Positions 51,265-59,471 are shown, counted from the first letter of the stretch. The stretch is 64,000 nt of DNA from Myxococcus sp. RHSTA-1-4 (GCF_020037125.1 NZ_JAIQDG010000001.1:682001-746000); one strand, 5' to 3'. The notes: generated from the letters alone by a model not told the origin. Numbers and translations are program-made.

Positions 51265-52648
51265 ACGGAAGGAAGCCGTCACCGTGGTGGGCGCGGGACT
51301 GGTGGGCTCGCTGCTCGCCATGTACCTGGCCCGCAGGGGCTACACCGTGGAGGTGCTGGAGCGCCGCCCCGACATGCGCCGGGAGGTCATCGACGCGGGC
51401 CGCTCCATCAACCTCGCCATCTCCACGCGCGGGCTGCACGCGCTGCGGCAGGTGGGCCTGGAGGCGGAGGCGCTGAAGCACGCCATCCCCATGCGCGGAA
51501 GGATGATTCATTCCGCGAAGGGCGAGCTGACCTACCAGCCCTACGGCAAGGACGACTCGCAGCACATCAACTCGCTGTCGCGCGCGTGGCTGAACACGTT
51601 CCTGATGACGGAGGCGGAGCGCACCGGCCGCGTCCACATCCGCTTCAAGCAGCGTGTCACGCACGCGGACTTCGACACGGGCGCGCTCACGGTGCACGAC
51701 GAGGCCACCGGCGAGACGCGCCGCGAGGAGGGCCGCGTGCTGTTCGGCACGGACGGCTCCGGCTCGGCGGTGCGGCAGGAGATGGACCGGCTGCCGGGCT
51801 TCGCCGCGACGCAGGAGCAGCTCGGCCACGGGTACAAGGAGCTGACGATTCCGCCGGGCCCTGGCGGCGCGTTCCAGATGGAGAAGCACGCGCTGCACAT
51901 CTGGCCTCGCGGCACGTACATGCTGATTGCCCTGCCCAACGAGGACGGCAGCTTCACGTGCACGCTGTTCCTGCCGTGGAAGGGGCCCGTGAGCTTCGAG
52001 TCGCTGGACACGCCCGCCCGGCTGGAGTCGTTCTTCCAGGACCAGTTCCCGGACGCGAAGGCGCTCATTCCCGACCTGGTGGACGCGTACTTCTCGCGCC
52101 CCACGGGCAGCATGGTGACGGTGAAGTGCGCGCCGTGGCGCGTGGGCGGACAGGCGGTGGCGCTGGGCGACGCGGCGCACGCCATCGTCCCGTTCTTCGG
52201 ACAGGGGATGAACTGCGGCTTCGAGGACTGCGTGGTGCTGGACGGGCTGCTGGGCCGGCACGGGCGGTGGGAGGACGTGTTCGCCGACTTCGAGCGGCTG
52301 CGGAAGACGAACGCGGACGCCATCGCCGACATGGCGGTGGAGAACTTCATCGAGATGCGCGACAGCACCGGCAACCCGCGCTTCCTGCTGGAGAAGGCGG
52401 TGGAGAAGGTGCTGCTCAACGCCTTCCCTGGTGAGTTCGTCAGCCGCTACACGCTGGTGAGCTTCAGCCGGGTGCCGTACCGGCTGGCGTACGAGGTGGG
52501 AGCGATTGCCGGCGGCATCGTCTCCGAGCTGTCCGAGGGGCTGACGCGGGCGGAGGACGTCAATCTGGAGCGCGCGGGGCAGCTCATCCGCGGACGGCTG
52601 GTGCCTTTCATGAAGGAGCACGCGGATGGATTTCGGACTGAAGGGTAG
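51251..52648 (+). CDS. kmo: Kynurenine 3-monooxygenase
   Basis: 465-residue FAD hydroxylase: VTVVGAGLVGSLLAMYLARR nucleotide motif, DAGRSINLAISTRGL (the substrate Arg/Ser motif diagnostic of KMO), GTDGSGSAVR, and GDAAHAIVPFFGQGMNCGFE for FAD. The C-terminal region (VPYRLAYEVGAIAGGIVSEL) is hydrophobic, as in other KMOs. It hydroxylates kynurenine to 3-hydroxykynurenine with NADPH and O2. It overlaps kynU upstream by 14 bases and the SDR downstream by 23, so the operon is translationally coupled. Confidence 0.96.
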   Translation: MPETERKEAVTVVGAGLVGSLLAMYLARRGYTVEVLERRPDMRREVIDAGRSINLAISTRGLHALRQVGLEAEALKHAIPMRGRMIHSAKGELTYQPYGKDDSQHINSLSRAWLNTFLMTEAERTGRVHIRFKQRVTHADFDTGALTVHDEATGETRREEGRVLFGTDGSGSAVRQEMDRLPGFAATQEQLGHGYKELTIPPGPGGAFQMEKHALHIWPRGTYMLIALPNEDGSFTCTLFLPWKGPVSFESLDTPARLESFFQDQFPDAKALIPDLVDAYFSRPTGSMVTVKCAPWRVGGQAVALGDAAHAIVPFFGQGMNCGFEDCVVLDGLLGRHGRWEDVFADFERLRKTNADAIADMAVENFIEMRDSTGNPRFLLEKAVEKVLLNAFPGEFVSRYTLVSFSRVPYRLAYEVGAIAGGIVSELSEGLTRAEDVNLERAGQLIRGRLVPFMKEHADGFRTEG

Positions 52649-53363
52649 GCGCGCGCTGGTGATGGGCGCGTCCGCGGGCCTGGGCTACTCGATTGCGCAG
52701 GCGCTCGTGAGGGAGGGGGCCACGGTGGCCATCTGCTCGCGCGGCGGGGACAAGCTGGAGCGCGCCGCGAAGGAGCTGGGCGCGGCCATGGCGGTGCCCT
52801 GTGATTTGACGCAGCCCGGGGCGGCGCGGCGGCTGGTGGAGGACGTGGCCGCGAAGCTGGGCGGCGTGGACGTGCTGGTGGTGAACACGGGTGGCCCTCC
52901 GGCGGGCGGCTTCGAGGCGCTGACGGCGGAGCAGTGGCAGCTCGGCTTCCAGAGCCTGTGGATGGCGGCGGTGGACGGCATCCAGGCGGCGCTGCCCGGC
53001 ATGAAGGAGCGCAAGTGGGGCCGCATCGTCCTGGTGACGTCGCTGGCCGCGCGCGAGGCGATGCCGAACCTGACCATCTCCAACGGCCTGCGCGCGGGCC
53101 TGCTGGGGCTGGTGAAGACGGTGAGCAACGAGGTGGCGCAGCACGGCGTCACGGTGAATGCGGTGCTGCCCGGCTACCACGCGACGGAGCGGATGACGCA
53201 GCTGGGGCTGACGGACGAGAAGGTGGCGCCGCAGATTCCCGCGCGGCGGCTGGGACGGCCGGAGGAGCTGGCCGCGCTGGCGGCGTTCCTGTCGTCGGAG
53301 CAGGCCTCGTACATCACCGGCCAGTCGATTGCCGTGGACGGCGGGGCGCAGCGGGGGTTCTGA
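52626..53363 (+). CDS. Atypical SDR lacking the canonical Tyr-x3-Lys, last gene of kynurenine operon
   Basis: 245 residues. The cofactor motif is intact (GASAGLGYSIAQAL) and the C-terminus (GRPEELAALAAFLSSEQASY, then ITGQSIAVDGG) is typical, but the catalytic segment reads SLAAREAMPNLTISNGLRAG. At the Tyr and Lys positions it has Ser (or Ile) and Arg (or Leu), depending on alignment. A divergent SDR subgroup shares this SN-x2-R pattern, so it is not simple decay. The 23-base overlap with kmo ties it to the pathway. Its reaction is unknown and may be non-redox. Confidence 0.82.
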   Translation: MDFGLKGRRALVMGASAGLGYSIAQALVREGATVAICSRGGDKLERAAKELGAAMAVPCDLTQPGAARRLVEDVAAKLGGVDVLVVNTGGPPAGGFEALTAEQWQLGFQSLWMAAVDGIQAALPGMKERKWGRIVLVTSLAAREAMPNLTISNGLRAGLLGLVKTVSNEVAQHGVTVNAVLPGYHATERMTQLGLTDEKVAPQIPARRLGRPEELAALAAFLSSEQASYITGQSIAVDGGAQRGF

Positions 53364-53390
53364 CGCGGCGCCCGTGAGTGTCGGGAGCCC

Positions 53391-53846
53391 TCAGGGGGAG
53401 GCGAGGCACGCCTCCTCGTAGCCCCAGCGCTCCTGGGCCTCACCTTCGTCCAGGATTGGCTTCAGTGTCGCCATGGGCACGGCGGGGGGCACGTCCACGG
53501 AGATGAGGCCGGGGATATGACTTCGCTCGATGGAGCACCCCAGCCTCTCGAGCAGGGCTTTGACGGAAGGCACGTCCTGCTCGTCATGAATGATGAGGCG
53601 CAAGGTGCTGTGCCCCGAAGGCCTGACGACTTCCAGGAAGCGAAGCTCTTGCTCCACCTGTGAAGCCGAAATGACGTCGCCACAGGCAATGCCCCTGGCG
53701 AAGAAGGGGATGTTGTCGATCTGGAATAGCCCTTCGCCTAGAGGGCGTGCCCACAGGCCTTCGTAATCCGCGGGAGGGTAGTCGTCCTCGTCCTTCTCCA
53801 GCTTGACGACCACCTTGACCCGGTCATCGACTCGTGGAGTGGTCAT
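53391..53846 (-). CDS. DUF4265 protein, probable orphan immunity protein
   Basis: 151 residues from the ATG at 53846. The opening KVVVKLEKDEDDYPPADYEG and FQIDNIPFFARGIACGDVIS match the DUF4265 family as I know it. Small acidic members of this family sit after nuclease toxins. Here the gene overlaps (ATGA) the end of an HNH-nuclease fragment, which supports an immunity role. It is convergent with the kynurenine operon, 27 bases from its end, and not part of it. Confidence 0.75.
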   Translation of the reverse strand: MTTPRVDDRVKVVVKLEKDEDDYPPADYEGLWARPLGEGLFQIDNIPFFARGIACGDVISASQVEQELRFLEVVRPSGHSTLRLIIHDEQDVPSVKALLERLGCSIERSHIPGLISVDVPPAVPMATLKPILDEGEAQERWGYEEACLASP

Positions 53847-53956
53847 GGGGAGTCCTCACCTGGCGGCATCTTGTCGCCCTTCTTGAGGTTGCAGTCCCGG
53901 CAAAGCACCTGGCCGTTATCCACCTCGCCCGCGCCTCCCTTATCTTCCGGGCGCAT
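53843..53956 (-). pseudogene. C-terminal stub of an HNH nuclease (toxin remnant)
   Basis: The 37 residues GAGEVDNGQVLCRDCNLKKG and flanks match the last part of an HNH nuclease (CRDCN with the zinc cysteines, then DKMP). The N-terminal zinc and catalytic histidine halves are missing upstream, where a hydrolase gene now ends (53982). It keeps the ATGA coupling to the DUF4265 gene. Read as the remains of a toxin/immunity cassette. Confidence 0.55.
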
Positions 53957-53981
53957 GGCCACCCGTCGCGCTGAGGGGAGC

Positions 53982-54788
53982 TCACATGCAGGAGCGCACC
54001 GCCTCCACCACGTGAGTCCATTCCCGGGAGCGCGGGTCGATGACCTCGAAGTGTCCGGCACCGGGGAGCGTGACGCAGCGGATGGGGTCCCCCAGCTCGC
54101 GACCTCGCGCACAGAAGGCCTCGCTCATGGACACGGGGACGGTGTCGTCCTTGGTGCCATGCACGAGCACCTGCGGCAGTCCGAGCGGCTGGAGCGCCGC
54201 GGGCGAGGCCGTGCGGTAGCGCTCGGGCACGCTCGCGGGCGGGCCACCGAGGAACGTCTCCACGATGCCGTCACCGAGCCGAAGCTCGAAGCCCCGCTCC
54301 AGGTCCACGACGCCCGCCAGCGAAACGACGCCTCGAAGCCGCAGCGGGTCCACACTGTGGAGCGGACCGCCCGGTGGAAGCCGATGCCGGGCGCCAAGCC
54401 ACATGGCCAGGTGCCCGCCCGCGGAGTGCCCCAGCGCCACGACTCGCGAGAGGTCCAGCGCGTGTGAGCGCTCCAGGGTGCGCAGGAAGTCCGCGCCGAG
54501 CGCCACGTCCTCCAGCGTCCCGGGCCAGCCTCCGCCTTCGTGACCCACACGGCGGTACTCCAGGCTCCAGGTGGCGAAGCCTCGACGGGGCAGGTCGGCA
54601 CAGAGATGCGCCACATGCTCCAGGTCGTACTTCGCGCGCCAGAAGCCACCATGGATGACGACCACCACCGGGTGAGGGCCCGGACCGGCGGGCAGCCTCA
54701 GGTCACCGAACTGGTGCGGCAGCGGGCCATACGGGATGCGCGCATCGGCAGGGGGCGCGGGCGTCTCCAGGACCCACATCGAGCTCAT
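53982..54788 (-). CDS. Alpha/beta-hydrolase, candidate kynurenine formamidase
   Basis: 268 residues from the ATG at 54788. The oxyanion motif is VVVIHGGFWRAKYDLEHVAH, and HGGxW is the hallmark of alpha/beta-hydrolase kynurenine formamidases (AFMID type). Nucleophile Ser in LGHSAGGHLA, Asp in GTKDDTVPV and His in PGAGHFEVI complete the triad. It would turn N-formylkynurenine into kynurenine, feeding KMO. It lies 0.6 kb past the kynurenine operon on the other strand, separated by the toxin remnant, and would be expressed separately. A general esterase role remains possible. Confidence 0.65.
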   Translation of the reverse strand: MSSMWVLETPAPPADARIPYGPLPHQFGDLRLPAGPGPHPVVVVIHGGFWRAKYDLEHVAHLCADLPRRGFATWSLEYRRVGHEGGGWPGTLEDVALGADFLRTLERSHALDLSRVVALGHSAGGHLAMWLGARHRLPPGGPLHSVDPLRLRGVVSLAGVVDLERGFELRLGDGIVETFLGGPPASVPERYRTASPAALQPLGLPQVLVHGTKDDTVPVSMSEAFCARGRELGDPIRCVTLPGAGHFEVIDPRSREWTHVVEAVRSCM

Positions 54789-54955
54789 GCCGGCATCTTC
54801 GAGACCCGTATCTGACACCGCAAGCCCGCCCGCCCGCCCTCTGGCCGGGCACACGGGCGGTGAAAGAGCCCATTGTCCACGGTCCGACACTCCGGCCCGA
54901 CTCCTGGCCTTCCGGACTGTTCGCAAGCGGGCTCCAAGCTTTGTATCCCCACGTT

Positions 54956-54996
54956 TTTAGGCTTCCTGTCAGAAAATTTAGGCTTGATTTCAGAAC
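54956..54996 (+). repeat. Two 21-bp direct repeats in the glutamine synthetase promoter region
   Basis: TTTAGGCTT-N4-TCAGAA occurs at 54956-54974 and again at 54977-54995, exactly 21 bases apart, in a strikingly AT-rich patch of this GC-rich genome. The spacing puts both copies on one face of the helix. Possible promoter elements (TTGATT at 54984, TAAATA at 55005) overlap the second copy. The rest of 54789-55073 shows no gene. Confidence 0.55.
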
Positions 54997-55073
54997 CTGA
55001 AATGTAAATACCTGCCCCCACGGAGTTGACCCGCCGCGTTGACGGCGTGGAACCCGGCCTGGGAGGCACGGAC

Positions 55074-56513
55074 ATGGAGACGAAGGGCCTGCGGACGTTC
55101 CTGGAGATTCCCTACGACGAGCTGGAGGAGCGCAACCTCCGCGTGAAGGAGCAGCGCCTCAAGCACGAGTCGGCGGACAAGGTCCGTGAGGAGCGCCTCA
55201 AGTACCTCACCGACGAGCGCAACCTGAAGGCCGTCACGGTGTGCTTCACCGACCTCGAGGGTCGGCTGCACATGCTGGACTACGACAAGAAGTTCCTCCT
55301 CAAGAGCGCCGACAACCTCACCTTCGACGGCTCGTCCATCCGCGGCTTCTCGCAGCAGGCGGAGAGCGACCTGCGCCTGAACGTGGACTGGGGCTCCTTC
55401 TACTGGCTGCCCTCCGACATCTTCGGCCCCGGCAAGGTGCTGGTGTTCAGCGAGGTGCTGGAGCGCGACGGCACGCCGTACCACGCCGACATGCGCGGCC
55501 AGCTCAAGCGCATCACCGAGGCCATGTACCAGAAGGACGGCACCGTGTTCCACACGGCGCCCGAGGTCGAGGGCTTCCTCTTCAAGGGCCGTGACGCCGA
55601 GCGCCACTACCACGAGACGGGCAAGTTCGAGTTCATCTCCACCGGCGGCTACTACCACTCGCTGCCCGGCGACCCGCTGCGCGCCTTCATCGACAAGGCC
55701 GCCGAGGCCCAGCGCGCCATGGGCTTCCAGAACGAGAAGGACCACCCCGAGGTGGCCCCCAGCCAGTTCGAGATGAACTTCTCGTACAGCGAGGCGCTCA
55801 TCTCCGCCGACCAGATCCAGCTCTACAAGCTGCTGTGCCGCCAGGTCGCCGCGCAGATGGACACCACCGCCAGCTTCCTCCCGAAGCCGGTGACGGGCGT
55901 CAACGGCAACGGCATGCACATGAACATGTCGCTGTCCAAGGGCGGCAAGAACCTCTTCTACGAGAAGGGCGGCCAGGACGGCCTCAGCCAGATGGGCTGG
56001 GACTTCATCGACCGGCTCCTCACCAACGCGAACGACATCTGCCTGGTGCTCAACTCCAGCGTCAACGCGTACCGCCGGCTGGACCCGCACTTCGAGGCGC
56101 CCAACCAAATCAAGGCCAGCGCCAACAACCGCGGCGCCATGGTGCGCATCCCCTACGGCAACGAGCGCAGCGCGCGCGTCGAGTGCCGCTCGGTGGCCCC
56201 GGACGCCAACCCGTACCTGGTGCTCTACACCCTGCTGCGCACCGGCCTGGAAGGCCCGCAGCCGCAGGAGGACGCGGAGACCAAGCGCAGCCGCACCCGC
56301 TTCCTGCCGGACAACATCTTCGACGCCATCCGCCTCTTCAAGGGCAGCACGTTCGTCGCCTCCATCCTCGGTGAGAACGTGCAGGGCAAGTTCGCGGAGC
56401 TGAAGACGGGCTCCGCCGAGCGCTGCCCGAAGCAGCTCGGCACGCGCGTGAAGGCCTCGGAAATCCAGTTCCACCACGAAATCACCAACCAGTACCTCTG
56501 GAGCCAGTTCTAG
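55074..56513 (+). CDS. Glutamine synthetase family protein
   Basis: 479 residues from the ATG at 55074 behind GGGAGG. An unusual charged N-terminal extension (about 50 residues, YDELEERNLRVKEQRLKHES) precedes the GS beta-grasp domain (VTVCFTDLEGRLHMLDYDK, FDGSSIRGFS with the latch residues). Catalytic-domain motifs: EVEGFLF, PEVAPSQFEMNF, KPVTGVNGNGMHMNMSLS for ATP, and ANNRGAMVRIPYGNERSARV for glutamate. The adenylylation loop tyrosine motif (NLYDLPPE-like) of GSI-beta is not present; the region reads RFLPDNIFDA. It should make glutamine from glutamate and ammonia, without adenylylation control. A GS-like gamma-glutamyl ligase is the alternative. Confidence 0.88.
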   Translation: METKGLRTFLEIPYDELEERNLRVKEQRLKHESADKVREERLKYLTDERNLKAVTVCFTDLEGRLHMLDYDKKFLLKSADNLTFDGSSIRGFSQQAESDLRLNVDWGSFYWLPSDIFGPGKVLVFSEVLERDGTPYHADMRGQLKRITEAMYQKDGTVFHTAPEVEGFLFKGRDAERHYHETGKFEFISTGGYYHSLPGDPLRAFIDKAAEAQRAMGFQNEKDHPEVAPSQFEMNFSYSEALISADQIQLYKLLCRQVAAQMDTTASFLPKPVTGVNGNGMHMNMSLSKGGKNLFYEKGGQDGLSQMGWDFIDRLLTNANDICLVLNSSVNAYRRLDPHFEAPNQIKASANNRGAMVRIPYGNERSARVECRSVAPDANPYLVLYTLLRTGLEGPQPQEDAETKRSRTRFLPDNIFDAIRLFKGSTFVASILGENVQGKFAELKTGSAERCPKQLGTRVKASEIQFHHEITNQYLWSQF

Positions 56514-56526
56514 GCTCCGGCCTCCC

Positions 56527-56557
56527 GCGAGGCCCCGGCCCTCACCCGGGGCCTCGC
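56527..56557 (+). terminator. Terminator of the glutamine synthetase gene
   Basis: A perfect 12-bp stem, GCGAGGCCCCGG (56527-56538) with CCGGGGCCTCGC (56546-56557), closes a seven-base loop, 14 bases past the stop. Confidence 0.75.
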
Positions 56558-56710
56558 GAGGCACAGGGGTAGGAGTTCATTACAGACCCACCCCGCGCAC
56601 CAACCCACCGGAGTGTCCACGCCGATATGACTCGGACTCCCGAGCGTTGCGGTGGGTGGACCGGGCCGTGCATACGAAAAGCGGCCTGCCCGGGCTCCAC
56701 GGAGGATGCG

Positions 56711-58243
56711 ATGCGCCGGTACGCAATGGTGATGGGTCTACTGTGCACGACGGGCTGCGCGAGCCTGACACGGAACCTCGGGGCGGAGCCCGACCCGGAG
56801 ACCGGCGAGTACGAGACGCCCAAGCAGGAGACCGTGTACCTGGTGCCCGCCGAGGACGCGATGATGATGGCCCGGCGCATCCTCGAGGAGCAGCGCTACG
56901 ACGTGCTGGAGAAGGAGGGCGGGCTGGAGATGTTCACCTCCGCCCACGAGCCCGGGAACAACCAGCGCGGCCTGCGCACCCTGGAGCGCTACTACATCAA
57001 GGGCCAGCGGCTGGGCCCCCGTCAGACGCTCGTCCGCATCTTCCGCCTCAGCTACAACGAGATGGAGCGGGAGGTGGAGATCGGCACCGCCATGACGGCG
57101 TCGCACATGAGGAAGCGGTTCCTCGACGAGGAGACCCACCCCTTCGACGCCAACAAGACCTTCAAGACCGCGCCCAACATGCAGGGGCAGCGGCTGATGG
57201 ACCTGGATGACCCCTTCCAGGATGCACCGGAGCTGGAGCGCTTCCAGCTCGTACGCGGCAACCGGGACCTCGGCATCGAGCGCACGCTGCTGGAGCGGCT
57301 GGAGATGGTGCCCTCGCTGGAGCTGGTCGGCGGCAATACCTCCGTCCCGGCCCGCTCCGTCGTACTCGAAGGTTGGACGGAGGCCGTGGAGGGGGCACAG
57401 GTGCCCGAGGCCGAGTGCGGCACTCCCGTGGACGGGACCGCGCCGCTGATGGCACAGGGCCATACCCTGCTGCTGGCCGACCCGCTGGGCACGCGTGAGC
57501 TGCCCTCGGCCGCGCTGCGGATGCTGTGCGAGGCCTCCTCGAAGGGCCTGCCGGTGACGCTGGCCCTGTCGCTGCCCTCCACCGAGCAGCCGCTGCTCGA
57601 CACGTACATGGCCAGCGCGGGCTCCTCGCAAGACGCACAGGAGCTGCTGAGCGGCAGCTCCTTCTGGCGCCGGGTTCATCAGGACGGACGTAGCAGCCGC
57701 GCCATGCTCTGGCTGGTGGAGCAGGCCCGCAGGCTGCGGGCCTCCGGACGCGCGGTGTCCCTGGTGGCCTTCGACACGGACAAGGGCCATGGCAACGAGC
57801 GCGAAGCGCAGATGGCCCAGCACCTGCTGGAGTACCGGAGCAGGAACGCCGATACCTTCATGGTGGTGCTGGCGGGTGGCGCGCACGTGCGCACCACGAA
57901 CGCGGGCCGGGACGGTGACTTCGAGCCGCTCGGCATGAGGCTGGCGAAGGCGCTGCCGTCGGTGAAGGCGCTGGACGTGGGCTTCCAGCGGGGCACCCAG
58001 TTCTCCTGCCGCTACAATGTCTGGGACGCGGTGGAGTGCGATGTCTTCGCCATCAGCCCCACGAAGCAGGCCCGGCAGGCGTCGACCGTCTCCGCGGGCG
58101 TGCAGCTCTTCCCGCAGCCGCTCGAAGAGGGCTTCCACGGGCGGCTCTACGTGGGCGCGCTGAGCGCCTCTCCCCCGGCGCTGCAGGCCGGGGCCGGCAC
58201 CGCCAGCGCCAGCGCCGGGACGGCGCCCCGGACCGCGCAGTAG
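56711..58243 (+). CDS. TIKI/ChaN-like putative lipoprotein, paralogue A
   Basis: 510 residues from the ATG at 56711 behind GGAGG. The signal MVMGLLCTTGC gives a lipid-modified cysteine. Residues 20-180 are an unrecognised domain. Residues 240-480 resemble the TIKI/TraB/ChaN/erythromycin-esterase superfamily: LGTRELPSAALRM with the conserved Glu, LPVTLALSLPSTEQP, RSSRAMLWLVEQARRLR, SLVAFDTDKG and the histidine in VVLAGGAHVRT. Members are metallo-hydrolases, including TIKI proteases. Residues 250-343 are identical to those of the paralogue at 59665-61185. Substrate unknown. Confidence 0.7.
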   Translation: MRRYAMVMGLLCTTGCASLTRNLGAEPDPETGEYETPKQETVYLVPAEDAMMMARRILEEQRYDVLEKEGGLEMFTSAHEPGNNQRGLRTLERYYIKGQRLGPRQTLVRIFRLSYNEMEREVEIGTAMTASHMRKRFLDEETHPFDANKTFKTAPNMQGQRLMDLDDPFQDAPELERFQLVRGNRDLGIERTLLERLEMVPSLELVGGNTSVPARSVVLEGWTEAVEGAQVPEAECGTPVDGTAPLMAQGHTLLLADPLGTRELPSAALRMLCEASSKGLPVTLALSLPSTEQPLLDTYMASAGSSQDAQELLSGSSFWRRVHQDGRSSRAMLWLVEQARRLRASGRAVSLVAFDTDKGHGNEREAQMAQHLLEYRSRNADTFMVVLAGGAHVRTTNAGRDGDFEPLGMRLAKALPSVKALDVGFQRGTQFSCRYNVWDAVECDVFAISPTKQARQASTVSAGVQLFPQPLEEGFHGRLYVGALSASPPALQAGAGTASASAGTAPRTAQ

Positions 58244-58256
58244 GCCGCGGGACGAG

Positions 58257-58279
58257 GCGGGCGTCCGCGAGACGCCCGC
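58257..58279. terminator. Bidirectional terminator between convergent lipoprotein genes
   Basis: GCGGGCGTC (58257-58265) pairs with GACGCCCGC (58271-58279) around CGCGA. It touches the stop codon of the leftward gene and lies 14 bases past the rightward stop. Confidence 0.65.
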
Positions 58280-58695
58280 TATTGCTTGCGCGCGAGGATG
58301 CGCCGCCCTGGCACGTCGATGGCGTAGGTCGCCCCCATGTCCAGGATGATGTTCTGCTTCTCGCACGTGCCGGGCCGGAGCGAGACCTCGACGAAGGTGA
58401 TGCCCTCGGGCCCGGGCGAGGCCGCCACGTCGTAGGACTCACGCTGATAGAGGCAGAGCTCCATGGCGGTCGCTCCCTTGTGCGGCTTCACGTCCAGGGG
58501 GAGGAAGTCATCCAGCGCGAGCTGCATGGCCGTCACCCGCTCCGCCGAAAGCGTCGTTGAATCGGCCGGCAGCGTCAGGGGGAACTGGACGCGCGCCGCT
58601 TCCTCGGGCGAAGCGCGTGGGGGGCGTGAGGAGCGCTGGAACAGCGCGCACGCCGGCAACAGCAGGCACAGGGGGAGAAGCAGGCCGCGCTTCAT
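58279..58695 (-). CDS. Small lipoprotein, unknown function
   Basis: 138 residues from the ATG at 58695. The signal LLLPLCLLLPAC gives a canonical lipobox (LPAC), followed by a short Arg/Pro/Ser linker. The mature part (LTLPADSTTLSAERVTAMQL, ITFVEVSLRPGTCEKQNII, ATYAIDVPGRRILARK) looks beta-rich with two cysteines (CLYQRE, TCEKQ) that could pair. No family recognised. It lies 55 bases downstream of the JAMM lipoprotein gene in the same direction, so the two are probably co-transcribed. Confidence 0.7.
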   Translation of the reverse strand: MKRGLLLPLCLLLPACALFQRSSRPPRASPEEAARVQFPLTLPADSTTLSAERVTAMQLALDDFLPLDVKPHKGATAMELCLYQRESYDVAASPGPEGITFVEVSLRPGTCEKQNIILDMGATYAIDVPGRRILARKQ

Positions 58696-58750
58696 GGTGT
58701 TTCCAGGTCGGAGCGTAAGCAGGTTTCGCGCGCGCATGACGTTCGAGGCC

Positions 58751-59386
58751 CTAGTCACCGACGGGGGTGACGTAACCGGCGGCCTTGTGCTCGGGTTTGA
58801 TGATGCCAACAAGGGCCCAGTGCCCGCCGCGCCGCTCGTACACTTCCCCTGGGCGTGACTCGCCGACGTAGGGCACCAGCTTCATGACCCGGCACTTCGT
58901 GTCGAACTGGACACGAATGAGCCAGCGCTGGCGTGCCTCGACCATGTCCCGCCGGGACATGCGCGAGTCCGCCCACGGGTGGCTGTGGTAATCCGCGAGG
59001 ACTCGCGCCGTGCCGCGTGAGTCGTCCACGTAGCGCGGCACGAAGCAGGCCTTCACCGGCTCCGGCGTGCCCTTGAGGATGGGCCCCAGCGGGGACGGAA
59101 GGCTGGCGTGGTAGGTGCCATCCCCCAGCGAGTAGATGGCCCCGCAGTACTCCTGCCCGTACTCCCGCCCCTGCGCGCGCGGGAGCCGCATGACGGCGGG
59201 GCAGAGCTGGTCGATGACCGCATCCACGTCCGGGGACGGTGAGATGGCCTCCCAGGGGCCTCGCACCCAGATGTCGCCGTTGCGGTAGCCGTAGTCCGCG
59301 CCTTCGACGGGCCCGCTCGGGGTGCTGGCACATGCCACGAGCCAGAGCCCCATGAACGCGCTCCATCCGGACAAATAGGAATTCAT
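58751..59386 (-). CDS. Lipoprotein with a JAMM (JAB1/MPN) metalloprotease motif
   Basis: 211 residues from the ATG at 59386; the signal MGLWLVAC ends in a lipobox with C19 as lipid site. The segment YHSHPWADSRMSRRDM fits the JAMM zinc signature HxH-x7-S-x2-D exactly (H134, H136, S144, D147), and E79 in QEYCGAIYSLGDG is a suitable upstream catalytic Glu. JAMM enzymes cleave isopeptide or peptide bonds and are normally cytoplasmic (deubiquitinases, RadC-like, Mpr). An envelope lipoprotein version is unusual. It is flanked by the two TIKI-like paralogues and heads a two-gene unit with a small lipoprotein. Confidence 0.7.
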   Translation of the reverse strand: MNSYLSGWSAFMGLWLVACASTPSGPVEGADYGYRNGDIWVRGPWEAISPSPDVDAVIDQLCPAVMRLPRAQGREYGQEYCGAIYSLGDGTYHASLPSPLGPILKGTPEPVKACFVPRYVDDSRGTARVLADYHSHPWADSRMSRRDMVEARQRWLIRVQFDTKCRVMKLVPYVGESRPGEVYERRGGHWALVGIIKPEHKAAGYVTPVGD

Positions 59387-59471
59387 GCTGTTCTGGCTAT
59401 CTAGGTTACGCGCGACGACAGAACAAGGCTGGTTTTCCCAGAAATCCGGCACGGATTCCAGCAGAAGAGTA

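Noticed and set aside
56654..56670. TGGACCGGGCCGTGCAT with GG-N10-GC before paralogue A
   Set aside because: The spacing fits but the -24 box (TGGACC) is poor and no operator repeats are nearby; likely chance in GC-rich DNA.
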